From assembly GCA_025454425.1 (NCBI GenBank), contig JALOOL010000029.1, positions 1 to 52,250 of the forward strand: a stretch of DNA of 52,250 nucleotides. Reading direction: 5' to 3'. The notes beneath the pieces are model-generated. The model saw only the letters and a program-made list of their open reading frames with translations, did not search any database and was not told the DNA's origin. This document shows positions 35,395 through 44,412 of the stretch, in pieces (position 1 is the first letter of the stretch; every line of letters begins with the position of its first letter). Position numbers and translations under genes: made by a program. This DNA is from Hydrococcus sp. Prado102 (GTDB lineage Bacteria; Cyanobacteriota; Cyanobacteriia; Cyanobacteriales; Microcystaceae).

Positions 35395-36000
35395 TTGAAT
35401 CAGCTAATACCTTTCATCCAAAACCCTGAGACTTCTGGCAAGACTCTGCGAATCTCCGAACTCTTGCAACAATTTCTGGAGCAACATCAAGATGATGAGG
35501 TGCGTCTGCGGGAATTGTTTGACTTGATGGGAGATCGAGCGTTTGGTTCGACGCTGTTGATCTGCGCTTTGCCCGAAGCCTTACCTCTGCCAATTGTTGG
35601 AATTTCTGCTCTCGTTGCCATGCCTTTAATGTTAGTTTCCGGTCAGTTAGCGATCGGATTCGAGAAGCCCTGGCTGCCCGATTTGATAATAGATCGACCC
35701 TTTAAAAAAGAGCATTGCGAGCAGGTTATTTTCGCGGCTATCCCTTTTCTAGAAAAGCTGGAATACTTTTTTGAACCTCGCTGGCCGTTCTTTACCAGCC
35801 CTGAAGCCGAACGGGGTGTCGGCGTGCTTTTGTTGTTTTTAAGCATCATCATTGCCCTGCCAATTCCTTTTGGTAATATGCTGCCAGCCATCATCATCGT
35901 TTTGATCTGTCTTGGCTTGATTGAAAAAGACGGGCTGATAATTGCAATTAGTGGTATGGTCGTTGGCATCACTCCAGCACTTCTATTGTTAGTCCTTTGA
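35395..36000 (+). CDS. ExoD family exopolysaccharide synthesis protein
   Basis: A 201-residue membrane protein of the ExoD family. A soluble N-terminus (RISELLQQFLEQHQDDEVRL) is followed by GDRAFGSTLLICALPEALPL and three to four hydrophobic segments, including VGVLLLFLSIIIALPIPFGN. ExoD affects exopolysaccharide production and alkali tolerance in rhizobia; the molecular role is unknown. The start is a TTG with no strong ribosome binding site, and I see no better one. Transcribed alone. Confidence 0.85.
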   Translation: MNQLIPFIQNPETSGKTLRISELLQQFLEQHQDDEVRLRELFDLMGDRAFGSTLLICALPEALPLPIVGISALVAMPLMLVSGQLAIGFEKPWLPDLIIDRPFKKEHCEQVIFAAIPFLEKLEYFFEPRWPFFTSPEAERGVGVLLLFLSIIIALPIPFGNMLPAIIIVLICLGLIEKDGLIIAISGMVVGITPALLLLVL

Positions 36001-36074
36001 CGAAGTTTACCTGGGATTTGAGGTACGAAACCCAACATCGGTAAGTTGTAGGAAAATTTTAAAAGTGTTTTTTG

Positions 36075-36310
36075 TCAGCGCGATCGCGTTTCTGATTTAA
36101 CAACCTGTTCGAGATGAACGAGGTCCTCTTCACTCAATCCACCCGTAGAACGTTTAACATCTGGTTCTGTTCGCAGCCTATCCATATAGATACGCAAAGC
36201 TTCTTCATCCTCGCGATGGGCGAGTACATAGGTTTTTGAGTTTTTCTGGGACGACTAGATAGGGTTTGGCAAACTCGCATACAAGCACTCATTTGCTCTA
36301 TAGTTGGCAT
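36075..36310 (-). pseudogene. Chimeric remnant of DUF6888-like and DUF6887-like small genes
   Basis: The ATG at 36310 opens MPTIEQMSACMRVCQTLS, which resembles the start of DUF6888 proteins. About 30 residues on, a different frame carries YVLAHREDEEALRIYMDRLR, then TEPDVKRSTGGLSEEDLVHL, which resembles DUF6887 proteins, to TGA at 36075-36077. That frame has a stop just upstream and no start. The two families are usually neighbours in cyanobacteria, so a deletion may have fused relics of a pair. Family names are from memory. Confidence 0.5.
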
Positions 36311-36370
36311 TTTAGTCAAGAGAACTTTCGCTCGACGCGATCGCATCGTACTTTTAAAACTGTCCTTAGT

Positions 36371-36772
36371 TTAATCTTCCAATCGCTGTACCGATACTTC
36401 CACTGCTTCTACATCGATCGTTCCTGGCGGAGTCAAACGCTTGAAACGTCCTCCTTCGACTTTGAGAGGTTCGCCGCAATTGGGACATTGACATTCAGTA
36501 CGGTTAAATCCGGTAAACTCATAGCTGCACGCCGGACATTGGTCTTCTACCAAATTACTTTTTAGCCACCAACGAAATCCCCAAACTGCAACGACTGGGA
36601 CGATTAGCACGATCGCTAGCAAAATAAAAAAACCATTGACTATCCAGCCCAATCCCACAGAACCCAACAAAAACCCAACTAGCAATAGGGTTAACAAACA
36701 ACTTAATCCTGAATCATTTAACCAGAGTAGTCTGGGGTAATTTTCGTTCACGATAGTCTCCTCGATTGCCAA
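36371..36772 (-). CDS. Small membrane protein with C-terminal zinc ribbon
   Basis: A 133-residue protein. Two hydrophobic segments (about 22-42 and 45-65: LSCLLTLLLVGFLLGSVGLG, GFFILLAIVLIVPVVAVWGF) are followed by a zinc-ribbon-like cytoplasmic part with CPAC and CPNC pairs (residues about 79-82 and 95-98). The family is not recognised beyond this layout. The next gene upstream on this strand is the HlyD/permease pair, but the permease reads toward this gene with a 31-bp gap, so they may be co-transcribed. Confidence 0.7.
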   Translation of the reverse strand: MAIEETIVNENYPRLLWLNDSGLSCLLTLLLVGFLLGSVGLGWIVNGFFILLAIVLIVPVVAVWGFRWWLKSNLVEDQCPACSYEFTGFNRTECQCPNCGEPLKVEGGRFKRLTPPGTIDVEAVEVSVQRLED

Positions 36773-36803
36773 TTGCTAGCGTTCCTATTTATATGCTAAT
36801 CGA

Positions 36804-38030
36804 TCAAGCACTTCTCAAAGCGACGATGGGATCGAGTTTAGCCGCTCTTTGAGCCGGAAAAACGCCAAAAAATAGACCAATTCCACCAGATACCCCAACC
36901 GAGATCGCGATCGCGATTGGCGAGACACTAGGTACGAGGGGAGAAACGGCGCCCACTATGATTATGCCGCCTACACCGATGAGAATGCCTAAAATCCCTC
37001 CGAGAGCGGAGACAATGACGGCTTCGATGAGAAATTGAGTGAGAATATCTTTTTCTTGAGCGCCGATTGCTTTGCGCAATCCGATTTCTTGAGTTCTTTC
37101 GGTGACAGAAACGAGCATGATATTCATCACGCCAATCCCGCCGACGATTAGAGAAATACCCGCGATCGCAGCTAGCAGAACCGTCAATCCGCTCGTTACC
37201 GTACCGACAATCGTTAAGATATCTTGTTGGGTTTGTACGCCAAAATCATCATCTTCTTCATCTTCAATTTGATGGCGCAATCGCAGTAAATTTTCTATCT
37301 GAAATTTCGCTGCCCGAATACTATTTTCATCTTTAACCGTAACATTAATCCAACTTACTTCTAGTCCATAAGGCGAGGTTTGCCCGACTATTTGATTGGC
37401 CATTGTCGTCAGAGGAATAAAAGCTTTTCTGTCCTGATTGTCTCCTAAGAAAGAACCTTTAGCTACCGTCACGCCAACGACTTCAAAACTGATATTTTTG
37501 ATGCGGATTCGTTTACCAATTGGATTTTGATTGGGAAACAATTTATCTGCTAGTTCCGGCCCTAAAACTACTACGCGCTTATTTCGTTTTAAATCGACTT
37601 CATTGAGAAATCGTCCTCTTTCTATCTCAAAACTTCTAACGCTTAAAAAGGTCGGTGTAGTGCCGATGACAGAATCGTTGACATTGCGATCGCGATAGCT
37701 CATAATCGTCGTCTGATTGATTTGTGCGGCGACTTCTTTAGCGGTAGGAACTTGAGTTGCGATCGCAAGAGCATCCTCTAATACCAGCGTTTTCGGTATG
37801 TCAAACTGAGTTCGACGACTTTCTTCCGAACCAGGAACGACAAAAAGAACGTTGGGCCCCAATGCTTCAAATTGTTCTTCTGCCAGTTTTTGCGCTCCTT
37901 GTCCTATTCCTATCATCGCAATAACCGAGGCATTGCCAATAACAATTCCTAACATGGTTAAGCTACTGCGAAGCTTGTTAGCAACTAGCGTTGTAGATGC
38001 CATTTTGAGGCTTTCTATAAAATTAGTCAT
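36804..38030 (-). CDS. MacB/FtsX-type ABC transporter permease
   Basis: A 408-residue permease: one N-terminal membrane helix (NKLRSSLTMLGIVIGNASVI), a periplasmic domain of about 230 residues (MacB-PCD type, EEQFEALGPNVLFVVPGSEE, NPIGKRIRIKNISFEVVGV), then three C-terminal helices with the conserved VTERTQEIGLRKAIGA loop. The start at the ATG at 38030 is chosen because the 24 residues upstream of it are encoded by tandem spacer repeats. With the HlyD adaptor gene just upstream it should form a MacAB-like efflux pump, but the ATPase gene normally found in such sets is missing here. Confidence 0.9.
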   Translation of the reverse strand: MTNFIESLKMASTTLVANKLRSSLTMLGIVIGNASVIAMIGIGQGAQKLAEEQFEALGPNVLFVVPGSEESRRTQFDIPKTLVLEDALAIATQVPTAKEVAAQINQTTIMSYRDRNVNDSVIGTTPTFLSVRSFEIERGRFLNEVDLKRNKRVVVLGPELADKLFPNQNPIGKRIRIKNISFEVVGVTVAKGSFLGDNQDRKAFIPLTTMANQIVGQTSPYGLEVSWINVTVKDENSIRAAKFQIENLLRLRHQIEDEEDDDFGVQTQQDILTIVGTVTSGLTVLLAAIAGISLIVGGIGVMNIMLVSVTERTQEIGLRKAIGAQEKDILTQFLIEAVIVSALGGILGILIGVGGIIIVGAVSPLVPSVSPIAIAISVGVSGGIGLFFGVFPAQRAAKLDPIVALRSA

Positions 38031-38140
38031 TTGTTGTTTGTCCTTTGTCCTTTGTCGTTTGTCCTTTATCGTTTGTCCCTCGTCAAATGTACTAATGACC
38101 AATGACTAATGACTAATGACTGATGACCATTGACCAATGA
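38031..38140. repeat. Short tandem repeats between adaptor and permease genes
   Basis: Units like GTCCTTTGTC and TGACTAATGACTAATGAC are repeated several times. The same types occur before the GT2 gene at 27010-27045. They are non-coding spacers that create spurious in-frame N-terminal extensions of both genes. Confidence 0.6.
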
Positions 38141-39577
38141 CTAGCTTTCATCTTGTTGTTGATTTTTATCTTCTGGTAAATCGATAAACACTTTTTCTCC
38201 TGGGTTTAAACCGCTGAGAATTTGAGTTTTATCGTTAAGGACGAGTCCGATAGTAACGGGCTTAAACTTAGGTTGATTGTTATCATTTTCGTCAGGAACC
38301 ATGACTCCGGTTTCGCCTTCTTGGGTAACGACCGCTACTGTCGGTACGACCAAAGCATTACTGAGTTGTTTGCCCACGAAATCGACATCGACATTCATTC
38401 TCGAAAGCAGTCCTTTTTGACCGGGCAAAAGAGCAACCGTTACTTCAAATGATGTGACATTTTGGTCTACGACGGCTTCTGGGGCAATTTTAATCACCTG
38501 TCCTTGAAAGACGCGATCGGGATAAGCATCGGCTACAATCCTTACAGGCTGTCCTCTTTGTAATTGACCGATATCGACTTCTGGAACTTTGGCAATCACT
38601 TCTAAGCCGCTGGCTAGTGCCAAGATAGAAGCCGAGGTAGCAGAAGCAGTACTAGAAGCCGAGGTAGTTGGCGTGACAAAAGCCCCCTCGGTCGCGAATT
38701 TTTGAGTAATTACCCCATCAAACGGCGCAGTAATAACAGTATCTCGCAGTTGAATTTTAAGTCGTTCAAATTCGCCTTGAGCCGCTTCAGCAGAGGCTTT
38801 GAGTTGGGCAATTTCGGCTTCTGCGGTTCGTTTGCGTTGCTCGTATTCAACTTGGCTTTCAGCAACAGCCGCCTGTAACTGCGTAACTTCGGGAAGGCTA
38901 GTATTTTTTGATTGCTCGAAACGCTGTAAGGCTTCAAACACGTTAGCTTGAGCCGTGCGATAGTCATTGAGTGCTGCATCGAACGTATCTTGAGAGATTG
39001 CCCCTTCTTGAAGCAAAGCCGCATTGCGCTTGACGCGAGCCTCAGCTAGTCTAAAACGAGCGTCGGCTTCTCGCAGTTTAGCTTGTTCTTGGTCGATGCC
39101 TCTAGGAATTCTCGCCTGTGCTTGCTTGAGACTTGCTTGGGATTTCACGAAACGGATTCTGGAGCGCTCGATCTCTCCTGGAATCCTCACTTGAGCTTCC
39201 TTGAGATTGGCGAGAGCTTCTTTGAAGTTGGCTTGCGCTTGGTAAACTTGCGCCTGCGTTTCTAAATTCTCCATCACTGCTAACGGTTGCCCTTTTTTAA
39301 CAGGCATTCCTTGATCCACGAGCAATCGCACCAAGCGACCGGGATTTTTCGGGCTAATGTTAACGCTTTGAATCGGCTCGACCGTTCCACTCGCTTCAAT
39401 TTCCACTGCCAAAGTTTCTCGTTGGGCGGGGACGGTTAGCTTTTCTAACATGACCTCCGAAGAAGGCGTTTCGAGTAATTTATAGGTCATCAAACCGACA
39501 ACGAGAAAACCGCTCGTCATGAGCGCTAGTATCCAAAAAAGCGGATTTTTAGATTTGGCTTTTAGGGGAATTTCCAT
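38141..39577 (-). CDS. HlyD/MacA-type efflux adaptor protein
   Basis: A 478-residue membrane fusion protein. The ATG at 39577 (MEIPLKAKSKNPLFWILALM) is chosen; 31 further in-frame residues upstream lack a good start signal. It has one membrane anchor, a lipoyl half (GTVEPIQSVNISPKNPGRLV), a long coiled coil of about 200 residues, the second lipoyl half (TVITAPFDGVITQKFATEGA) and a beta-barrel/MP domain to the acidic end. The Ser/Ala/Thr-rich loop SASSTASATSAS is a low-complexity insertion. It would connect the downstream MacB-type permease to TolC. Substrate unknown. Confidence 0.9.
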   Translation of the reverse strand: MEIPLKAKSKNPLFWILALMTSGFLVVGLMTYKLLETPSSEVMLEKLTVPAQRETLAVEIEASGTVEPIQSVNISPKNPGRLVRLLVDQGMPVKKGQPLAVMENLETQAQVYQAQANFKEALANLKEAQVRIPGEIERSRIRFVKSQASLKQAQARIPRGIDQEQAKLREADARFRLAEARVKRNAALLQEGAISQDTFDAALNDYRTAQANVFEALQRFEQSKNTSLPEVTQLQAAVAESQVEYEQRKRTAEAEIAQLKASAEAAQGEFERLKIQLRDTVITAPFDGVITQKFATEGAFVTPTTSASSTASATSASILALASGLEVIAKVPEVDIGQLQRGQPVRIVADAYPDRVFQGQVIKIAPEAVVDQNVTSFEVTVALLPGQKGLLSRMNVDVDFVGKQLSNALVVPTVAVVTQEGETGVMVPDENDNNQPKFKPVTIGLVLNDKTQILSGLNPGEKVFIDLPEDKNQQQDES

Positions 39578-39783
39578 GAATATACAAAGTAAAGATAGAT
39601 AAATAAATAAAGAGAATTTTGTGTGGGAGCTTATGCTATGTAAATTTATACTAACGCTTATACCAAGCAACCATTCCTATTGGTTGTTTATGGTAGCCGA
39701 TAATATGCTAGATTCAGGTTTATGCCTAATCCACTTACAGTGGTAATAGCAAAAAAACGTAAAATTTTAGATCGTGTCGATTG

Positions 39784-39809
39784 GGAAGCGGCAATCCCGC
39801 CCCGCTTCC
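39784..39809. promoter_or_regulatory. Stem-loop upstream of acpP
   Basis: GGAAGCGG (39784-39791) and CCGCTTCC (39802-39809) are perfect inverted arms around a 10-base loop, 53 bp before the acpP ATG. It could be a repeat element or part of the 5' leader. Confidence 0.4.
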
Positions 39810-39861
39810 TCCTCGTTCTATATAGTCTTACGAGGTTTCTTGCGGTAAACAATAAGTAAAG

Positions 39862-40110
39862 ATGAATCCAGAAATTTTTGAAAGAGTCAAAAAAATTGTC
39901 GTAGAACAGCTAGAAGTTAATCCCGATGATGTTAAAGCAGAATCGAGCTTTGCTAACGATTTAGGAGCCGATTCTTTGGATACCGTCGAATTGGTGATGG
40001 CTCTAGAAGAAGAGTTTGAGATTGAAATTCCCGATGAAGTAGCCGAGCAGATCGATACCGTCGGTAAAGCCGTAGAACACATCAGCCAAAAAACAGAAGC
40101 AGCCGCTTAA
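39862..40110 (+). CDS. acpP: Acyl carrier protein
   Basis: An 82-residue acidic [23 protein letters not shown] contains the phosphopantetheine attachment Ser38. It carries the growing chain in type II fatty-acid synthesis. fabF and tkt follow on the same strand, a conserved cyanobacterial order. The ATG is preceded by AAGTAAAG. Confidence 0.98.
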   Translation: MNPEIFERVKKIVVEQLEVNPDDVKAESSFANDLGADSLDTVELVMALEEEFEIEIPDEVAEQIDTVGKAVEHISQKTEAAA

Positions 40111-40127
40111 AATTTATAATGATTATG

Positions 40128-40149
40128 TACTTTGGCATTAGCCAAAGTA
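40128..40149 (+). terminator. Perfect stem-loop between acpP and fabF
   Basis: TACTTTGGC-ATTA-GCCAAAGTA has 9-bp perfect arms, 17 bp after the acpP stop. There is no T-run after it, so it may be an attenuator or RNA-stabilising hairpin rather than a full terminator. It could let acpP mRNA accumulate above fabF. Confidence 0.45.
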
Positions 40150-40201
40150 TCATCCCAAATTCACACTTAAATATATTCTAGATATTTTAATTGTGAATTG
40201 A

Positions 40202-40222
40202 CCGGAGACACTTCGCCTCCGG
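40202..40222. repeat. Short palindromic repeat
   Basis: CCGGAG...CTCCGG around ACACTTCGC is a REP-like repeat common in cyanobacterial spacers. It lies in the acpP-fabF gap. Confidence 0.4.
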
Positions 40223-40312
40223 CTCCGCTTTGGTTTTGGTCTTTGCTTTCTGAGCTATTGGCATTCCAGGCAAATTCAAAGAGCCAATATCATTCGTAGG
40301 ATCGTGGCAACT

Positions 40313-41548
40313 ATGCAACTCAAACGTGTGGTCGTAACCGGGCTAGGCACGGTAACTCCCATAGGAAATAACCTGACTGATTATTGGGAAGGGTTATTAA
40401 GCGGGCGTAATGGAATTGCGCCAATTACTTTATTTGATGCCTCGCGGCATGAGTGTCGGATTGCTGGCGAGGTTAAAGGCTTTGACCCCCACGATTACCT
40501 CGATCGCAAAGAAGCAAAACGAATGGATCGTTTCTCTCAGTTTGCGATCGCGGCTAGTTTTCAAGCACTGACCGATGCCAAACTGACTATTGACGAATTA
40601 AATGCAGACGAGGTTGGGGTCATTATTGGAACGGGGGTCGGAGGGCTAAAAGTTCTCGAAGAACAGCAAGAGGTTTATTTGTCGCGCGGGCCGAGTCGCG
40701 TCAGTCCTTTTATGATTCCTATGATGATCGCTAATATGGCAGCGGGACTGACTGCCATTCACACGGGGGCAAAAGGCCCGAATAATTGTACGGTAACGGC
40801 TTGCGCGGCTGGCTCGAACGCGATCGGCGATGCGTTTCGCCTGGTGCAACGAGGGTTTGTTAAAGCTATGATTTGCGGCGGAACTGAAGCCGCTATAACG
40901 CCGTTGGCGATGGCTGGTTTTGCTTCGATGAAAGCGCTATCGACGCGCAATGACGACCCAACTCATGCTTCTCGACCGTTCGATCGCGATCGCGATGGCT
41001 TCGTCATGGGAGAAGGCGCGGGAATTTTAATTCTAGAAGAATTAGAACAAGCTCTAGAGCGCGGTGCAAGAATTTATGGCGAAATTGTCGGCTACGGCAT
41101 GACTTGCGATGCCTATCACATGACTGCTCCCTCCGGTCAAGGGGCGACTAGGGCGATCGAACTCGCGCTTAGGGACGCAAACCTGCAACCAGATCGAGTC
41201 GATTATATCAACGCTCACGGCACGAGTACGCCAGCTAACGATAGCACGGAAACCAAAGCCATCAAAAAAGCCTTGGGAGAAGCTGCTTATAAAGTAGCGA
41301 TTAGTTCTACTAAATCCATGACCGGACATCTACTCGGAGGATCGGGAGGAATTGAAGCGGTAGCATCGGTCATGGTAGTTGCCAACGATCGCATTCCGCC
41401 GACGATCAATATCCAAAACCTAGACCCCGAATGCGATCTCGATTACGTGCGCGATACAAGTCGCGCCCAAAAGGTAGAAATAGCGCTTTCTAACTCCTTT
41501 GGATTTGGCGGTCATAACGTTACGCTGGCATTTAAAAAATATGTCTGA
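40313..41548 (+). CDS. fabF: 3-oxoacyl-ACP synthase II
   Basis: A 411-residue KAS II. The ATG at 40313 is preferred over the GTG at 40304, because AGGA at 40298-40301 is 11 bases from the ATG but only 2 from the GTG. The Cys-His-His triad is present: Cys164 in NCTVTACAAGSNAIGDAF, His in INAHGTSTPANDSTE, and His in STKSMTGHLLGGSGGIEA, plus the C-terminal NSFGFGGHNVTL loop. It elongates acyl-ACP with malonyl-ACP and controls chain length. It forms the acpP-fabF-tkt group. Confidence 0.98.
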   Translation: MQLKRVVVTGLGTVTPIGNNLTDYWEGLLSGRNGIAPITLFDASRHECRIAGEVKGFDPHDYLDRKEAKRMDRFSQFAIAASFQALTDAKLTIDELNADEVGVIIGTGVGGLKVLEEQQEVYLSRGPSRVSPFMIPMMIANMAAGLTAIHTGAKGPNNCTVTACAAGSNAIGDAFRLVQRGFVKAMICGGTEAAITPLAMAGFASMKALSTRNDDPTHASRPFDRDRDGFVMGEGAGILILEELEQALERGARIYGEIVGYGMTCDAYHMTAPSGQGATRAIELALRDANLQPDRVDYINAHGTSTPANDSTETKAIKKALGEAAYKVAISSTKSMTGHLLGGSGGIEAVASVMVVANDRIPPTINIQNLDPECDLDYVRDTSRAQKVEIALSNSFGFGGHNVTLAFKKYV

Positions 41549-41615
41549 ATTTTCAATCGAATAGAAGTTCTAAATTTGTTGTCCTAAATTTGTCCTAACA
41601 CGCCCAAAAATAATT

Positions 41616-43622
41616 ATGGTAGTTGCCACCCAGTCACTCGAACAACTGTGCATTAATTCCATCCGCTTTTTAGCGATTGATGCCGTAGAAAAAGCTAAAT
41701 CCGGTCATCCAGGGCTGCCAATGGGGGCGGCTCCAATGGCTTACGTCCTTTGGAATCGCTTAATGCGGTACAATCCCAAGAATCCTAAATGGTTTAATCG
41801 CGATCGCTTTGTTCTCTCTGCCGGACACGGTTGTATGTTGCAATACGCCCTCATGTACCTGACTGGCTACGATAGCGTAACGCTCGATGAAATTAAAAAC
41901 TTTCGTCAGTGGAAGTCTAAAACGCCCGGACATCCAGAAAACTTTGTCACCGAAGGCGTAGAAGTTACGACAGGCCCATTGGGACAAGGAATTGCTAACG
42001 GTGTCGGTCTTGCCATTGCCGAAGCTCATTTAGCGGGACGGTTCAACAAGCCCGATTGTCAATTAGTAGACCATTATACCTACGTCATCGTTGGCGATGG
42101 CTGCAATATGGAAGGGATTTCCGGCGAAGCTTGCTCTTTGGCCGGACATTTGGGCTTGGGCAAGCTGATTGCCCTCTACGACGACAATCACATCTCTATC
42201 GATGGTTCTACCGATATAGCCTTCACCGAAGATGTCAGCAAGCGCTTTGAGGCCTATGGTTGGCACGTACAGCACGTAGAAGATGGCAACAGCGACTTAG
42301 ATGGAATTGCCAAAGCGATCGAAGCTGCTAAAGCCGTTACCGATAAGCCTTCTTTAATTAAAGTTACCACGACCATCGGCTACGGTTCGCCCAACAAAGC
42401 CAACACCGCAGGCGTTCACGGGGCGGCACTCGGCGGCGATGAAGTTAAGGCGACTCGCGAAAACCTCGGTTGGGAATATGAACCCTTTGTCGTGCCCGAC
42501 GATGCGCTATCGCACTACCGCAAAGCCGTCGAAAAAGGCGCTCAGGCTGAAAGCGAATGGAACGAAACTTTTGCGCAATACAAATCCAAATATCCTCAAG
42601 AAGCGGCAGATTTCGAGCAATTGATCGGCGGAAAATTGCCCGAAGGATGGGAAAAATCGCTGCCTACTTACACCCCAGAAGATAAAGCACTGGCAACGCG
42701 CAAATACTCCGAACTAACGCTCAATGCTTTAGCGCCCGTAGTCACGTCCTTAATTGGCGGTTCCGCCGACCTTACCCACTCCAACCTAACCAACCTCAAG
42801 GTATCTGGAGACTTCCAAAAAGGACATTACGAAAATCGCAACCTTCGTTTTGGCGTTCGCGAACACGCAATGGGCGCAATTTGTAACGGCATTGCACTTC
42901 ATGCTTCGGGATTGATTCCTTATGGAGCAACCTTTTTAGTCTTTACCGACTATATGCGTAACGCCATTCGCCTCTCAGCATTGTCTGAAGCCCGCGTTAT
43001 TTGGGTAATGACCCACGATTCAATCGGACTGGGCGAAGATGGCCCCACGCACCAACCCGTCGAACACGTTGCTTCGTTGCGGGCAATTCCTAATCTAATC
43101 GTCATTCGTCCGGCAGATGGCAACGAAACTTCTGGCGCGTATAAAGTAGCCATTGAAAGTACTCATGCGCCTACCCTATTAGCGCTCTCTCGTCAAGCCT
43201 TGCCTGTCTTAGTAGGAAGTTCGATTGAAAATACGGCTAAGGGGGCTTATGTCCTCAGCGATAGCGATGGAACCCCCGATATTATCTTGATTGGGACGGG
43301 GAGCGAAGTGCAATTGTGCGTCCAAGCAGCAGACGTATTGCGCGGCGAAGGTAAAAAGGTTCGCGTGGTTTCGATGCCGAGTTGGGAATTGTTCGAGCAG
43401 CAAGACGCAGCTTATAAAGAGTCTGTCTTCCCCAAATCTGTCAGAAAGCGTCTCTCGGTTGAAGCAGGCACGAGTATGGGTTGGTGTCGCTATACGACTG
43501 ATGAAGGCGCAAGTATTAGCGTCGATACCTTTGGAACTTCTGCTCCCGATAAGGTTGTCTTCGAGAAGTATGGTTTCACGGTAGATAACGTAGTGGCAAA
43601 AGCTAAGGAAGTGTTGGGATAA
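41616..43622 (+). CDS. tkt: Transketolase
   Basis: A 668-residue, normal-length transketolase. It has the N-terminal [38 protein letters not shown] and [20 protein letters not shown], and the ThDP-binding [20 protein letters not shown] ending in DDNHISIDG. The central [15 protein letters not shown] and [13 protein letters not shown], with [20 protein letters not shown], form the Pyr domain. It interconverts sugar phosphates in the Calvin cycle and pentose phosphate pathway. Start ATG 67 bp after fabF; a strong terminator follows. Confidence 0.98.
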   Translation: MVVATQSLEQLCINSIRFLAIDAVEKAKSGHPGLPMGAAPMAYVLWNRLMRYNPKNPKWFNRDRFVLSAGHGCMLQYALMYLTGYDSVTLDEIKNFRQWKSKTPGHPENFVTEGVEVTTGPLGQGIANGVGLAIAEAHLAGRFNKPDCQLVDHYTYVIVGDGCNMEGISGEACSLAGHLGLGKLIALYDDNHISIDGSTDIAFTEDVSKRFEAYGWHVQHVEDGNSDLDGIAKAIEAAKAVTDKPSLIKVTTTIGYGSPNKANTAGVHGAALGGDEVKATRENLGWEYEPFVVPDDALSHYRKAVEKGAQAESEWNETFAQYKSKYPQEAADFEQLIGGKLPEGWEKSLPTYTPEDKALATRKYSELTLNALAPVVTSLIGGSADLTHSNLTNLKVSGDFQKGHYENRNLRFGVREHAMGAICNGIALHASGLIPYGATFLVFTDYMRNAIRLSALSEARVIWVMTHDSIGLGEDGPTHQPVEHVASLRAIPNLIVIRPADGNETSGAYKVAIESTHAPTLLALSRQALPVLVGSSIENTAKGAYVLSDSDGTPDIILIGTGSEVQLCVQAADVLRGEGKKVRVVSMPSWELFEQQDAAYKESVFPKSVRKRLSVEAGTSMGWCRYTTDEGASISVDTFGTSAPDKVVFEKYGFTVDNVVAKAKEVLG

Positions 43623-43654
43623 GTTAAACTTTAATTCCAGTTTTTAGATTGAAG

Positions 43655-43678
43655 AAGCCCTCGCATGAGGGCTTTTTT
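43655..43678 (+). terminator. Intrinsic terminator after transketolase
   Basis: AAGCCCTC-GCAT-GAGGGCTT followed by a run of six T from 43673. A classic Rho-independent terminator ending the acpP-fabF-tkt group. Confidence 0.85.
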
Positions 43679-43759
43679 GTTAATCTCAAATCCGGTCGAA
43701 CAAGAATAATACCGAGTAGTGCGAGCATCTTTTTCGCGACCGAGACGCATAACTTTTTA

Positions 43760-43782
43760 GGGCGCACGCCATGCGCCCCTAC
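43760..43782. repeat. 23-bp palindromic repeat, copy 2
   Basis: Core GGGCGCACGCCATGCGCCCC; identical in sequence to the repeats at 27851-27873 (reverse orientation) and 49097-49119. It is preceded at 43716 by part of another repeat (GTAGTGCGAGCATCT) that recurs at 48907. Confidence 0.7.
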
Positions 43783-43816
43783 TTGGTGTCATAAGCTACA
43801 GTTCGGTTGCTATATT

Positions 43817-44233
43817 ATGGCTAATGCTGTTGGCGGTATGGGATTGAGCGTCGGAGGAACAGCTTTTGGGATTGGGATGGGAGCGATGGCTACGGCTGGT
43901 GGTGTTGTAGGACTTGGTATTTATGGTTTGTGTCGAATGCTTCAAAGAAGTAATTCACAAACCAAGTTCTATAGCAATATGCTAGCGCTCGAACAGATTT
44001 CTAGAGAATATGAGCAGGAAAAACGCTGGGCAAATTTGGAAGTTGAAGAAGAACTCCAAGCACTCAAATTTACAATTGGCTTAACTCCTTCTCCTAAAGA
44101 ACTTTTTTCTTCAATAAATTCTTTGGTTGTTAATTCTGGCGATCGCAATCTTAGCAATTTCCCAACGAGCGCTGTAACTGTGACAGACTATCTAAAAGAA
44201 AAAGACTGGATTGATTTAGAAATAGAAAAATAG
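43817..44233 (+). CDS. Small glycine-rich membrane-associated hypothetical protein
   Basis: A 138-residue protein starting at the ATG at 43817 (MANAVGGMGLSVGGTAFGIG); the longer frame upstream is made of intergenic repeat sequence and is rejected. Residues 1-45 form a Gly/Ala-rich hydrophobic segment likely to insert in a membrane. The rest is charged and helical (EYEQEKRWANLEVEEELQAL). The ribosome binding site is weak. No family recognised. A stem-loop repeat follows at 44279-44306. Confidence 0.6.
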   Translation: MANAVGGMGLSVGGTAFGIGMGAMATAGGVVGLGIYGLCRMLQRSNSQTKFYSNMLALEQISREYEQEKRWANLEVEEELQALKFTIGLTPSPKELFSSINSLVVNSGDRNLSNFPTSAVTVTDYLKEKDWIDLEIEK

Positions 44234-44278
44234 CTAACAGCGCTTCAAGAGCGTAGCTTTAATCAAACCTAAGTTATG

Positions 44279-44306
44279 GTAGAGACGCAAAATTTCGCAT
44301 CTCTAC
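44279..44306. repeat. Palindromic repeat GTAGAGACGC/GCATCTCTAC
   Basis: 10-bp arms with one mismatch around AAAATTTC, a repeat type often seen in cyanobacterial spacers. It may also act as terminator for the preceding gene. Confidence 0.5.
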
Positions 44307-44412
44307 TCTTCAATTCTTCACTTTTTGTTAAGAAAATTTCACGCTCGTTAGTCGATGGAATGAGATTATCGTTAAGATTGCTCATAGCAGGGTTTTGAGC
44401 ATTTAAGTAAAG

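Noticed and set aside
36804..38102. Start of the permease at 38102
   Set aside because: The added 24 residues are encoded by tandem spacer repeats; the ATG at 38030 begins the conserved region.
43649..43816. 56-residue N-terminal extension of the glycine-rich protein
   Set aside because: This part is the transketolase terminator and two intergenic repeats; the ATG at 43817 begins the sensible protein.
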